In this document: positions 45,118-57,339 of the stretch, in pieces
Numbering within the stretch: the first letter of the stretch is position 1
Layout of the letters: every line of letters begins with the position of its first letter
Origin: Panax quinquefolius
Taxonomy: Eukaryota > Streptophyta > Magnoliopsida > Apiales > Araliaceae
NCBI GenBank assembly: GCA_020205615.1
Contig: CM035170.1
Coordinates: 59,199,322-59,263,321 of the forward strand
Length of the DNA stretch: 64,000 nt
Direction: 5' to 3'
The notes under the pieces: generated by a model
The model's input: the letters and a program-made list of their open reading frames with translations, nothing else
Database searches by the model: none
Told to the model about the DNA's origin: nothing
Translations under genes and position numbers: made by a program

Positions 45118-45700
45118 GAATAACCAAGAACACCGTCGAAAGTGAGGAGTTTCTTGGGACTGGCCGGTTATTATAGAAGATTTATTCAAAAAATTTCCAA
45201 GATAGCCACTCCGTTAACAAATTTGACAAGGAAAGCGTTAAAATTTGTTTGGACGGAGAAGTGTGAAGAGAGTTTTCAAGATTTGAAGAAGAAGCTAAGT
45301 GTGGCTTTGTGTGTCATTACTAGATAATCTGAAACTTTGTGGTGTTTAGTAATGCCTCATATAAAGGGTTGGGTTATGTTCTTATGCAGAATGGCAAAGT
45401 TATTGCGTATGCATCAAGACAACTGAAGGATTATGAGAAAGGTTATCTGACTCATGATTTGGAATTGGGCTGCGATGGTATTTGCTCACGAAGATATGGA
45501 GACACTATCTCTATGGAGAAAAATGTGAGATCTACACAGACCATAAAAGTCTGAAGTATATTTTCACACAAAAGGACATAAACATGCGTCAAAGAAGATG
45601 GATGAAATTGATAAAAGATTACAATTGTGAAATCTTTTATCATCCAGGTAAAGAAAATGTGGTTGCAGATGCTTTAAGCAGAAAAGGTCGGGAAAATTGA
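45118..45700 (+). pseudogene. Tekay connection domain and RNase H
   Basis: Three frames in turn: 45142-45327 (RSFLGLAGYYRRFIQ, TPLTNLTRKALKFVW), 45339-45554 ([20 protein letters not shown]), and 45482-45700 ([32 protein letters not shown]). At the first catalytic position the text is [10 protein letters not shown] where Tekay elements read VYSDASHKG, so the first RNase H Asp is lost. Frameshifts at about 45330 and 45480 and a stop at 45325 disable it. It would have removed the RNA strand during reverse transcription. Confidence 0.9.
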
Positions 45701-46760
45701 TGTTGTTAATAAACCAAGAAGAGCTTATTTCAGAAATGGCAAGGCTAGAGTTGGAAATCAAATTTTCAAAAGAAACCGATGAAAAATTATACCAGATAGA
45801 AGCTAGTCCAACTTTGGTGGACAAAGTGAAGAATGCTCAACTACAAGATAAAGAATATGAAATGATCAAAGAGAAAGTGGTTGAGGGTAGTGATGTAAAA
45901 TACAAGATCAATACTGAAGGACTACTACGGTTCGAGGAAAGAATTTGGGTTCCAGCAGTACCAGAGCTTAAAGACGAAATCTTAACTGAAGCATACAACA
46001 CAAGATATTCGATTCATCCAGGAAGTACGAAGATGTATCAAGATTTACGGTGACATTTTTGGTGGCCAAACATGAAAAGAGATATTGCATAATGTGTTGC
46101 GAAATGCTTGACATGTCAAAGAGTCAAGGCTGAACATCAAAGACCAAGCGGATTACTTCAACCGTTAGAAATACTAGAATGGAAGTGGGAACACATCACA
46201 ATGGATTTTATGGTGGGTCTTCCAACTACTCAGAGAGGATGCGATGTGATTTGGGTAATAGTGGACAGACTGACAAAATAAGCTCACTTTTTACCAATAA
46301 AGATTAGGTTCAATCTTGATCAATTGGCAAGGTTGTACGTTAAAGATATCGTCTCAAGATATGGAGTACCGGTGTCAATTATGTCAGATAGAGATCCGTG
46401 ATTTATGTCAAACTACTGGAAGAGACTACAAGAATGTATGGGAACACAATTGTGAATGAGTACAGCATACCATCCGCAAACAGACGGGCAAAGCGAACGA
46501 AAAATCCAAACATTGGAAGATATGCTGAGAGTATGCATCATGGATTTCAAAGAAAGCTGGGAAGAACATTTACCGTTGGTGGAATTTTCCTACAACAACA
46601 GTTACCATGAAAGCATCGACATGCCGCCTTACGATGCATTATATGGCAGAAAGTGCAGAACTCCACTGTGCTGAGATGAAGTCGGTGAGCATAATTTTAG
46701 GACCGAGGCGGTACAACAAACTGCTGAGGTTGTCAAATTCATCGAGACAAGATTAGCGTG
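45701..46760 (+). pseudogene. Tekay integrase
   Basis: One frame (frame 1) is recognisable throughout, broken by about six stops. The zinc finger region reads RYSIHPGSTKMYQDL and [20 protein letters not shown]; the first His of HHCC appears as Tyr (EAYNTRYSIHP). The catalytic core has [16 protein letters not shown] and [14 protein letters not shown]. The spacing between the last two catalytic residues is 35, as required. Several stops fit C-to-T decay: CGA to TGA in RDP-stop-FM and in TQL-stop-MST, and TGG to TGA after TPLC. In the protein's C-terminal direction the frame dissolves after 46760. Confidence 0.92.
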
Positions 46761-47039
46761 ACCAAGATAGATGAGAGAAAAAGTCTACCGATCTACACAA
46801 GTAGAATCGCGAATTTGAAGTAGGAACTTTTGTTTTCCTAAAAGTTTTATTTTTGGAAGGGGAAAATTCGTTTTGGCAAGAAATGAAAGCTCATTGAAGA
46901 TTTATTGGACCTTTCGAGATCTTATGAAGAGCGGGTGAAGTGGCTTATGAGGTAGCTCTACCTCGAGTTGGAAAACATTCATAATGTTTTCACATTTGAT
47001 ATTCTGATAGTATAAACCCAATTACAAACACGCGTGATC
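46761..47039 (+). pseudogene. Degraded integrase C-terminal (GPY/F) region
   Basis: Fragments such as FVLARNESSLKIYWTFRDL in changing frames take the place of the usual GPF module. Many stops. Confidence 0.5.
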
Positions 47040-47236
47040 GATACGAACCATTGCAATTCGAAAAAGATTTGTCTTATGAAGAGATTCCTATCCAGATAGT
47101 CGACAGGAAAGAACAAGTACTCAGAAATAAAGTGATACCTTCTGTGAAGGTGATATGGAGAAACCACAATGTCGAAGAGGCAACGTGGGAACTTGAAGAT
47201 GAAATGCTGAAGAATTACCCTGAGTTATTTGTTTAA
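47040..47236 (+). pseudogene. Chromodomain at the Tekay polyprotein end
   Basis: Open from 47051. It reads EKDLSYEEIPIQIVDRKEQV, then VKVIWRNHNVEEATWELEDE and NYPELFV followed by a TAA at 47234. This is the chromodomain type fused to integrase in plant chromoviruses, which directs insertion to particular chromatin. The aromatic positions are partly present (W in VIWRNH, W in ATWELE). Two frames upstream are broken, so it could not be made as a fusion from this copy. Confidence 0.85.
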
Positions 47237-47255
47237 TCTAGGTTTTTGATTCTGG

Positions 47256-47344
47256 GGACAGAATCCTTGTAAAAGGGAAGAATGTGACGATTTAATTATT
47301 TGAATTGTGATTTTGAGGACAGAATCCTTGTAAGGAGGGAATGA
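47256..47344 (+). other. Duplicated polypurine tract region of Tekay
   Basis: ggacagaatccttgt occurs at 47256 and again at 47317, each followed by a purine run (aaaagggaagaa at 47271; aaggagggaatga at 47332) and then by TGT(G/A)AC. Only the second is followed by the full LTR. The first copy is thus an extra tract with about 25 bases of LTR-like start. Confidence 0.75.
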
Positions 47345-48086
47345 TGTAACATTCCAGAATTTTAATTGTAATATTAAATATTTATTGAATTATATATAAA
47401 TATTTAATGGATGTGTTTACGTTGAATAAATATTTGTTTAATTGATTTGATTTTATTTGGTTAATTGTTTGTTAAATAAATAATTAATGAGTTAAGGAAA
47501 TTATTATTATATTGATATTTCAATTTATTTGGTTAATTATTTGTATTAAGTTATGTGTTTAAATGATTTTATTTAATTAATTATTATTTGAATTAATTAA
47601 ATTAAGTATGAAAGCTTGATTAAATATAGTGTGACAAATAACTATATTATAAGTAGTTATTAAAATAAATTAAAGTAGTTTTAATCTAGTTTTACCCAAA
47701 CAATGCTTAAGGATATAAACTCTTTAATTTTAAATGATTTGCCAAACAAAGCACTATGGCTTTTGGATTTCCTTTTTAATTTTGAATTATAATAATAATA
47801 AAATAAATAAATATAATATAATTATATTTATGAAGTTATATATTATTGTAATTATAAGCGATATAATTATTAGACTTATTATGGCCATAGCCGTTTTATA
47901 TTTACGTTGGTTTATCGGTTAAGGTTATGTTAGTATCTAAACTATTATTAAGAGCTTGATAGAGAGAGTTGAGAAAGAAAGAAGTCATGAGAGAGAATTG
48001 AGAGAGAACCTAAGAGTTTCAAGCAAATTCCAGTGATCTTAGCAAGAATTACACGATAATTAAAGGTATTTTTACATAACTTTAGT

Positions 48087-48122
<36 letters not shown>

Positions 48123-50429
48123 TATGTGTATCACGACATAATGTTGTTCATGTTCTGTGAATTCAAAATTCTAATTTTACGATTATACAACTGAGTACTT
48201 GTAGTGTATGTGTTTTTGATGATTAGAATTTGTGTTTAAACCAGAGTTGTATGCTAATTTCGTTTGACAGTAGGAAGAAAATAGTGTCAGTGTATGTATT
48301 TTTCATATGGTTTGTGAAAGTATCAATTTTGATAGTCAGTTCATATGTTAAACTGTAAATTGAGTCTTGTACATGTTAGTTCATTAAGAAACATATAACG
48401 TAATTTGAACGAATCAATTTGGCCAAGTATAGAGATTACAATGATGATTTTGGTGAAGAAACTCAAAAATGGAGTTTTAGTATAAAAATATGAATTTTGA
48501 GAAATTAAAATAGTTAGAAGTGTTGTTAAAATTGTGCTAAGTGGTTGAATATATTAGCAATCATGTTTATGATAGTTGTATATTTATTTTACGTGTTAAT
48601 TTCACTGTTTGGTGAGTGAAATTTGTGTTAGTTGGGCTAAAATGGCTCTTTTGTTCATCTTAAAGTGCGCCTCATTAAATGCGTACCATATAGCAAACAG
48701 TACTGCTGAGTGCCAAGGCTAAAAATCTGTAGCAATTACTTATTTGTGTAATGGCGTAATTATGCCACCTGACGATATAAAGAGTAAGCGATCTGCTGCT
48801 ACTACAGTTTCAAGATAGCGACGCACGTTGGTCTAGTGATGTGTTAGTATAATAAACATGTACTAATATAGCTAAAACAGAATCGTGCTATGTGTTTAGT
48901 AGATTCAAAGTTTGAATGATTAATAAGTGATGAACGTGGTATATTAGGACTTAGTGAACATGATGAATAGTAAACATGTGTTATGAAGGTTAACACTTGT
49001 AATTTCTGATATTTGCATGGTATCTTAAGATTTGTGCTAAAATAGTAAGTCTAACTAGAAATGTGTGTTGTGTTAGAACGTGAATGTTAGTATATCTAAT
49101 AGATGATTGTTCTAAACCTATATGTAGGTGAACGTGAGTTAATATTATAGCTTACACTCGAGGCAAGTTTCTAAACCTATCTTTTTAAATTGAGCAAGTT
49201 CTTTAACTTTACTCTTATAATAATTATGCAAGTTTCCTAACTCTATACCTTATTGAGCAAGATTACTTTCATTGAACAAGTCCTTGTATCTAGATTGTTT
49301 ATAATGATCTTGTTTTTCTAAATCTTGTCTCTTAACATTGAAGCAATGTTATTGTTTCTAATTCAATTACAATTACATGATTTCCTCTAACTCTACATTT
49401 TCATTGAGTTAGTTCTATTAGTAAATTGGGCAAGTTTTTCCTAAACCTAAACTTGTTATTTTAGCATGCAAATACCTTTATTTTGATGAACAAGTTTATC
49501 GTTCAAGTTATTACTTATTATGCATGCTTAATATTAAATTCTAAGATTTTAACATTAGCTTAGTGTTGTTCAAGCAAGGTATGTGAATTATTCAACACTT
49601 ATGCTATTAGATTATTCCTATAGCATGAACTTAGAATGTAATGTTTATTTAGTTATGATTATTCCATAACATAGTATTGTTACCTTTTATTCAACTAATC
49701 CTTAGTTGATGTCCGTTGAATTCCAAATTACCTTGAAGTATATCCAAACCAAACTTACTTTGGTGCGAACTTGAAATCTAAATATTGAGATGAACAAACC
49801 TATTATTAGGGGTTTACGTTTAGCGTTGAAATATTTGTGCACAATATATTGTACGAAGGATTGATCCCCCTAAGTATGTGGAATCCTTATAGTCATATGA
49901 CTGTTAAAGTTAAAGTTGAAAGATTACTTATAACTGTGGACATGGTTCGTGGTCATTAGACCCTCAGTAGTATATTTCAGAATGTTAATAGAACATATCA
50001 TTCAGTTCTATTGAGCCTAATATTTGGCGAATGTTATAAAGTTATTCATTCTTATTTCAAGTGAGCTTTGTTTGCTCACTTTTGCTTATATAACCATTAC
50101 AACTAAGGATGAGAAGGTAGATGTACCTAGCACCAGTAAGGTCAAGGGGAAGATGAACTAGTTTTTAAGACTTGTAATATGTTGATAGTTATTTATCAGA
50201 CTTTAATTTGATTGATGTAATAAAGTATTTATTTAATTTCCGCATTTGAATGATTGTAATTAAAAGTTAGATAACTTGGGAGATAATGTTTTTTTATTAA
50301 TGTAATCCTGTATGGGCAGGTTTTATTATTCAATTATATTATGATTGGGTAGTTATTAGATATTAATGTTTTGATTAAGTGAACACCAAATCTTGAGGTA
50401 ATGAAGTACCGAGATTTGGGGGTGTCACA
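47345..50429 (+). repeat. Tekay 3' LTR
   Basis: 3085 bp, TGTAACATTCC to GGGGGTGTCACA. It matches the two pieces of the 5' LTR and includes a TA repeat at 48091-48119. It shows the uninterrupted sequence at the site where the LARD entered the other LTR (about 48690-48750). Confidence 0.92.
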
Positions 50430-50434
50430 ACCTT

Positions 50435-50737
50435 CAGTTAAAACCTGAATCAATATCATATCTAACATACAATGTTATTATAATAAAATATTGTTACAAA
50501 TCTAGCTGCACACATAGTTCCAAGCTGAACTTGGCTTTGACTTTTCTTTGTATCTAACGTATTCGCCTTAATCTGCAATGTTTATCATGATATAGCACGG
50601 GTGAGCAACAATTTTGCCCAGCAAGTTTACGTCCAATAAATTAAGGATATATCATGATGGAAAGATTTAGAATAATAGTTGGCTAACATTCAACAATATA
50701 ATTGTGAACTAGCAAGGACAAATTTTCATAGCTGAAC
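50435..50737 (-). repeat. H1 LTR continuation, second piece
   Basis: Sequence between the Tekay end and the next solo LTR. It has no coding content. It is assigned to H1 because the Tekay target duplication joins it to 26162-26292. Confidence 0.45.
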
Positions 50738-51630
50738 TGTAAGACCCCAACTTTTATGAATAAAGATTAATTTTTTCTCGAAATATATTTTTGAATATTA
50801 TGGTGTGGATTTGATATAATGTTATAGATGTGGGTATTATTTACAAATTTTGCAAAGTAAGCATGTGGTTATATAATATTCGATTGGTCGGGAAATATTC
50901 GTTTTAACAAGGAATATTCGTACGACGGCACAATCTTTGGTGGACCCCACAATGGAAGTATAGTCGTAGTTAGAAAACGACATAATTATCTTTATATAAA
51001 AATAACGGCAAAAGCTTTGCCGTTAAACTGTTGAACTACCCGGTGGTAAAATTACGATGTCTGGCGTGGTTTGCGTAGTAGTAGCACACCAGTATTGATT
51101 ATTGATGCTTATGTGAGAAGTCACTCGGTTATACTCAATTATTACTACAGTAATTGCTACATAATATCTCTCATATTATTGATTCAATTATTGTCACAAT
51201 ACCATCTGCATAATATTTATTATTATTAAATCAAAAATTGAGACGACAAAGTTAATTATATTATTATTTGCAATATTGACAATGTCTAGAAAGTTCTATC
51301 GAGGAGAGGTTTGGTCACCTAATTGCGTGCCAATAGGGAGAAATCCTTATCGGAAAGCACCCTATTTCCCAGGAATGATTTGGTTGTTAAATATTGTGAG
51401 TTATAATATTAATGATGAATAAGTTCGTATTGATTAAAGATGAAATTGATATTTTCATTGTGTTGGGATTATTATTGTTAATGGAAATGGACATCTATTT
51501 CGATAATAATTGATGTCTGGAGGATATATTGACCAATCGGGTAATTAATCGGATAAATGAGGAATTAATTGCTATTAATTCACATACTTATAACTATTTG
51601 TTCACATGTATGTACGATTGATTCACATGC

Positions 51631-51870
51631 ATGTACTATTAGGGGAGGTGGTTCAAGATTAATAATACTTGCATGAATAAATTAAAATAGAGGTATAGAT
51701 GAAGGTACTATACCGTACCTATTTTTTTCACAAGTGTGTACTATTGACTCACATGAATGTACTATTGATTCACATGATGTACTGTTAGGGGATGTGGTGC
51801 AAGTTTGATAATACTTGCATGACTAAATTAAAAATGAAGGAAAAGATGAAGGTATTATACTGTAATATTT
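51631..51870 (+). repeat. 146-base tandem duplication upstream of the LTR TATA box
   Basis: atgtactattagggg at 51631 recurs as atgtactgttagggg at 51777. Both are followed by gtggt(t/g)caag, taatacttgcatgaa-type text and gatgaaggta. It lies in the U3 part and is absent from the other family R LTRs here. Confidence 0.75.
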
Positions 51871-51907
51871 CAAGCCCCAAAACGTGCAATTATCGAAACT
51901 ATATTTT

Positions 51908-51918
51908 CCTATAAATAG
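51908..51918 (+). promoter_or_regulatory. TATA box of family R solo LTR
   Basis: CCTATAAATAG, then CTCATT and a GA-rich leader, as in the other three copies. Confidence 0.7.
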
Positions 51919-52319
51919 AATCTCATTTTTCTTTCATTCTCACCAATTCACTAAGACTCACAAGAGAAATTATAGATAGAGAAGCTATAGAGAGAAAGAA
52001 GAAGAGAAGTCTGCTACCTCACTATTCCAGTATCCAGTCTTCTTTAGAGGTAAGGGATATTATTTTGTTTAGTATTCATAGGAATAATATTTTCTTCCAT
52101 ACTCTGTAGTATTGAGTAATATTATTTCGTCTCGTATTCTGATTATACCCTCATTTTGTTAAAGTATTGCTTCTATACTCAAGTGAAATTAGTAAAATAT
52201 CCTTGAAATTTTGAAGCTTCATCTAAAGATCGTTTCACAAGGATATTTTCTACACATTCTTGTTAAATATTAAGCTTTTCATGCCGAGATCTTGTCCATG
52301 AGTAGTATTTATTTTTATG

Positions 52320-52512
52320 GTACTATTCATACAGTACTATTAACGGGGTATTATTCACAAAGTACTATTCATGGGATACTATTCACAATTCATGGGTACT
52401 ATTCACAAAGTACTATTCACGAGTACTATTCACAAAGTACTATTCATGGGGTACTATTCTCGAAGGACTATTCACGGGGTACTATTCACTCGGGTACTAC
52501 TCACCTGGGGAA
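52320..52512 (+). repeat. Minisatellite gtactattcac(ggg)
   Basis: About 14 short units built on tactattcac with spacers such as aaag and gggg, 12-18 bases apart. It lies in the transcribed leader part of the LTR. The same motif recurs at 63552-63662 in the other family R LTR. Confidence 0.8.
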
Positions 52513-53497
52513 TTATTCATGACAAAAATTAATTTCTTTGTTGTCCAAATCATTTTTGATACAATATTATTCTTGAATTTTACTCCACAAAGCAGTATCA
52601 TGTTGACAATTTAGACATTATTGAATACTGGATAAATTAAGTTATAAATCTTTAAAAACTTATCCTTTACTTTCTTTTAATTGAATTCGTATATCATTGT
52701 CATCATCCTCATACTTATATTGTGATAAAAGTCATATGTGGCTTACGTGCATAGATGTACTATTGATTGGTGTGATTATGACCAGGGATTATTCAGTATA
52801 ATCATGACCGTAATGTTACAAATGATGTGGTAAAAATACTCATTGGCCTTTAGTGCATTGATGGACAGTTGTTGGTATGATTATGACCAGAGATTATTCG
52901 GTATAATCATAACCATTGATGATTACATGAATATCCTTGGCCCGTAGTGTAGGGATGATTCGATGATGTGGTTTACATATTAAGCTGAGTCTCAGCGATA
53001 AAATTGATGATAAACTTTTTAAATCATAGAAGATAGTAGATATCATGCTCTACTTGACTCTTCTAATGGATTGCTTGTTCTACTGCAGTTAAACTTGATG
53101 TTTATTATATTTTATCAGTTTAACACTGTTGAAGGCTAACGATAATTTATTCTTCATTATCTTAGTCATAATATTTCTTACTAGGCTAGTTGAGCTCACC
53201 CTTTGTTTTCATTGTTCTCTTCAGGAAATGAGAATATAGCTGGGACTAGTCGAGGAACGGAGTGACGGTCCAGATGTTTGCATTAGTAGTCCTCACTATT
53301 CAGTGAAATAGTGTGATAATAATCATAATGAGGACTTTATTTAAGTTTGGATACTCTCTATGAGACATTATTCGTGTTGAAACTCTCAGCTACGTTTTGT
53401 CGTACTGTATAAAAGAAGTTTCTATTTAAATTTTGTACCATATATTTGGCAACTCAGAATGGGTGATGTATACCTATTTTGGGGGCGTCACATGAAC

Positions 53498-53910
53498 GAA
53501 CATTGAACATGAACATATCAATTATATCTGGAACAAATGGTAATAAAGGTGATCAGCCTTTCATAGCTGATGAACACATGCAATATGCACACAGTGCTAT
53601 TCAACAATTCATAGACATGGTATAATCAACAATGATTAACCATAAGTATATTTGAATAATTATAACTCAGGGTTGAGTTAGAGACAACTTGCCTGTACCA
53701 TTGATTACCGTTACGAAACATAACTTAGCTTTATCCGAGGACCTAATATTAATAATATCGATTTCCCAAGTTAGAATAATATCATCACAATATAGAATAA
53801 CCTAAACACATAACCACATAATCTTATCCGTCTATACAGCACATAAAACCTGGTATCAAGTCAAACTATTGCAGTCTGAGTTGAGTTCGGTACTATTTCG
53901 ACATCCCGAC
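53498..53910 (-). repeat. H1 LTR continuation, third piece
   Basis: Resumes after the solo LTR through the perfect tgaac duplication. About 410 bases, no coding content, ending where another family R LTR begins. Confidence 0.45.
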
Positions 53911-54298
53911 TGTGAGACCCCAAATTTTATGAATAAAGATTTAAATTTCTCGAAATATTTTTTATTATTATTATGGTCTGGATTTAATATAATGTTATAG
54001 CTTCAGTAATATTTATAAATTTTAAAAGTAAGCAAGTTGTTATATAATATTCGATTGGTTAGGGAATATTCTTTTGTCGGGAATATGCGTCTGACGACAC
54101 AATCATTAGGTGGACCCCACAACGGAAATATTATCGTAGTTAGAAAATGACGAAATTATCTTTTTATAAAAATAACGGCGAAAGTGTTACTGTTAAAACT
54201 GTTGAACTACCCTAGTAGTAAAAGTCTGCGATGTCGTGTGGTTGCATAGTAGCACACTGCAGGTATTGATTTATGATGCTTACATAAGAAGTCAGTCA
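53911..54298 (+). repeat. Family R LTR, first piece
   Basis: TGTGAGACCCCAAAT at 53911 follows the text of 50738-51125 with many substitutions. It is interrupted at 54298 by a copia element and resumes at 63116. Confidence 0.85.
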
Positions 54299-56157
54299 TG
54301 TTAGGTTTGTAATATTTATAAACACAATCAAATTGCAAAAATAAGCGGAAACGTGTAAAAATCAGAGTTTAAAATTTTTACAAACCATATACCCGGATCA
54401 CCCTTTATGCACAATTATTAATTAAACGAAAAAGATGAATAAGAAACATACCCTTGAAGATCCGAGCTTCCTCAGGTACAAGTTCACCTCCAATCCTTTT
54501 CGCGTTCAACTTGAATCCACCAGGTTTGGTTCCTTCCTTTGATCAACATTAGCCACCCAAGTGTTTGGCCTCTAGAGGTGATCCACCAAGGAAGAAGAAG
54601 GATTTAAGAAGATGGGTATTTGGCAAAACCCTAGTTTTCCATCTCTATAGAAAAGGAGCGTACTCTCCAACCATTGGAATTATCACGTCTTTTTGATATC
54701 TGATATAAGACTCCTCTTATAAAGATATCGAGTAACCCTATTAAAATAAGGTATTATTTAATTAAACCCTTTTAATTAAAGGGGCCCTAATCTTATTAGG
54801 GATAATTAATTAAACTCCTTTAACTAATTTTCCTTCCTAATCCAATTAAGAATAAATGAGAGTACTTATATTAAATTAATTCCTAAATTCTTTTAGAAAT
54901 TAAAATAATAATAATAATTGTAATAATATTAATAAGACTCCTCTTATTAATTTATATTTAATATTTCTAAAATATTAAATAATAAATATTAAGCTATTTA
55001 ATTTATTCTATCACCATAGATTAAATTAAATATACATAACTTTATATTATTACGATTATGCCATTAACTTCTTAAATAATTATTCTTCCTTTTATGGTGT
55101 GACCCTTTAGGTTCTCCATATTAAACTTAGGTTGTGAATAAATCAATTAGAATAATTCTAATTTTATAAATAAATAAATTAAACAATTAATTTATTTAAA
55201 TAAATAATATTTATTCTACTGATAGGGATAAGCCTCCCTAGCGATCAACGACTTTCCGGATAATATAGATTTCAACAATAATCATAAAAGAACCTTTGAG
55301 TAAATAGTTACCGTACAATTTAATCCTTCCACCATACAATGTCCCAATTAAATAAAAGACATGGAATTCTTGTCAGTCTTATTTTATTTAATTATATGTA
55401 TTTCGACTCTTAAATGCACAACTCAAATAATGCAAATTAGAAACTCCTTTTCTAATTTCATTACGCCTTAACCAAGGACTCTTTGGGTTGTCATTTATCG
55501 AATTACATAGGACATTTCTCTTCTTTTAATAAGTGGTAGATTCTTTATTGATCATACATTATCTCCATGTACAACTTATTATACCCAAGCATACCCTTTG
55601 ATATACCCTAAGGGTCTTAAGGAATAAGTCAAAGTATAACTCATCATACACAAGATACTATGATGATCTCAAGTCCAAGGATCACTTGTCTTTACTATCA
55701 CTACTGAGAATTCCTATTGATAGTAAGTAAAACTCCATTAGGTATTCCTTAGCGAGCCACGTTCAAATGAACTTATTCTCTAATAAGCACCTACATACTT
55801 GCTTTAGTGTCTCCACATAAATGATCATGAGATCAATCATCCTCATCCAATGAGCAAGAAGCAACGTATGTACCAATCTATCCGGATTCACTAATCCCCA
55901 ATTTAGTAATCCAATGATTGGGAACTATTTTAGTTTTAAGCTTTCTAAGAATTTAGATCTCATTAGAATGATCATCATCATTATTCTAAAAGCATTGCTT
56001 AAAACTATGGGTTTATCACATATTATAAAATAGCATCATGTAGATAATTAAAAGCCTTTAATAAATTAATACTTTTTATTAATAAATGAATAAGATTGTT
56101 CTACAAAGTATATGCTTTATCATCAAACATGATTGGCTTGTGTGCATACTACTTTCA
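54299..56157 (-). repeat. Copia 3' LTR
   Basis: TGTTAGGTTTGTAA to ACTACTTTCA on the plus strand, 1859 bp, paired with 61251-63110. AT-rich, with no gene in it. Confidence 0.92.
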
Positions 56158-56170
56158 ATCTCCCACTTGC
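56158..56170 (-). other. Copia polypurine tract
   Basis: On the minus strand GCAAGTGGGAGAT directly before the 3' LTR. Confidence 0.85.
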
Positions 56171-57339
56171 ACTAAAGCCAATCGTCATGGTATCTCATAC
56201 TCTTCTTCTCTAAGTGGCGATTATCCTGCTTGTTGGATAAGCTTTAGTTAAGGGATATGTAATGTTGTTCATGAGAGTCCACTATCTCTATAGTGATTTC
56301 CCATCTTCAATGATTATAATAATCAAATGAAAGTGCCACAACACATGTTTAGATCCAAGATGAGACTTAGGAACTATTCCTAGTTACGTAATGAACTTTT
56401 AATCCAAACAATCAACTTGCAGACTTCATTTATAGCTATATACTTTGTCTTTATCACTAAACCAAAGAACTCTTTTACATTTTGGAACCTTTCCAATTCA
56501 ACTGCACCAATTGATCATGGTAACACTTTACCTTAAAGTGAATTTTACGTCGTCTTGGTGCATGCGAAAAACTTGAGTCTCAAGTAAGCCCTCTAGTTTT
56601 AATTCGGACCCACCATAAATATGATCACATCCTTAGTACCGATAAAAGTACTTTAAGATGTTTTCAACGTCTCACGATGAACTTCTCGAAGATGATCGAT
56701 CAACATCAAGTCTCGTACATTTGATTGCATACATGATAGTTACTCATGCGATCTCTCTTTTTGGAGTCTATAGGAACTATTAAGAGATACACTCCATGGC
56801 TCATCAACATGAGACATCTCTTGGAGTTTGCCATGCTAAACGACTTTAGCATCAAATGAATATCGTTCCTTGGGTTAGTGAGCATCCTTTAAAATCTATC
56901 TATATAGATTTGCATCCCCAATAACGATACTCTTCCCAAATCATTCATGGAGGAATGTTTAGACAACTTTATCTTTACTGATTGTAGCATTGGTATGTAA
57001 TTCCTCATCCGTAGTATATCAACATATAATACTAGAAATTTCAAGACGCTCCCATGACCCTTTTGTACACACTAGAACTCTTACCTCATCGTATGTAACT
57101 CGGATCATCATCTTCTATGATCGTGCCTCGTCATCATCATCCATGATGAATCCATACCTCCTAGGTATCTTGATGCTATTTCGATTTTACGATTCGGTTG
57201 TGGTACAATAGGAATTACATCTCTGAGTTCCTCTTATTTGACTTATAGTGTTTTGTGGTTCTTGAACTCTTCAAGATCTATTATCCTCCCACTAGCCCCT
57301 TCAATGATAAACACCTTTATCTTAGAAGGAAGCGTGTTT
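56171..57339 (-). other. Region where copia RT and RNase H should be, not recognisable
   Basis: About 1.2 kb without an RT motif that I can read on either strand. The part at 57220-57339 still resembles the linker after integrase. The rest is either decayed beyond recognition or was replaced. The plus-strand frame 56990-57211 reads antisense and has no known character. Confidence 0.5.

Larger units (their letters stand above)
26293..50429 (+). mobile_element. Tekay/Del-type chromovirus (Ty3) with nested insertions
   Basis: Starts TGTAACATTCC and ends GGGGGTGTCACA. The LTRs are 26293-38329 (interrupted by 27507-36624) and 47345-50429. Order on the plus strand: LTR, primer site, a coiled-coil ORF, gag, zinc knuckles, protease, RT, RNase H, integrase, chromodomain, polypurine tract, LTR. 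Flanks are acatt (26288-26292) and acctt (50430-50434), a 4-of-5 target duplication. The chromodomain and the polymerase wording place it in the Tekay/Del chromoviruses. It is broken by many stops and frameshifts. Confidence 0.9.
50738..53492 (+). mobile_element. Family R solo LTR with perfect target duplication
   Basis: 2755 bp from TGTAAGACCCC to GGGGGCGTCACA, flanked on both sides by tgaac (50733-50737 and 53493-53497). The sequence is the reverse of the LTR at 10632-13055 in orientation and clearly related throughout. It has a TATA box at 51908, a 146-base duplication upstream of it, a TACTATTCAC minisatellite downstream of it, and two units of the 57-base type near 52740-52960. There is no interior, so it arose by LTR-LTR recombination. 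Confidence 0.92.

Noticed and set aside
52292..52522. 76-codon frame with repeated YYSQSTIHG
   Set aside because: Translation of the TACTATTCAC minisatellite.
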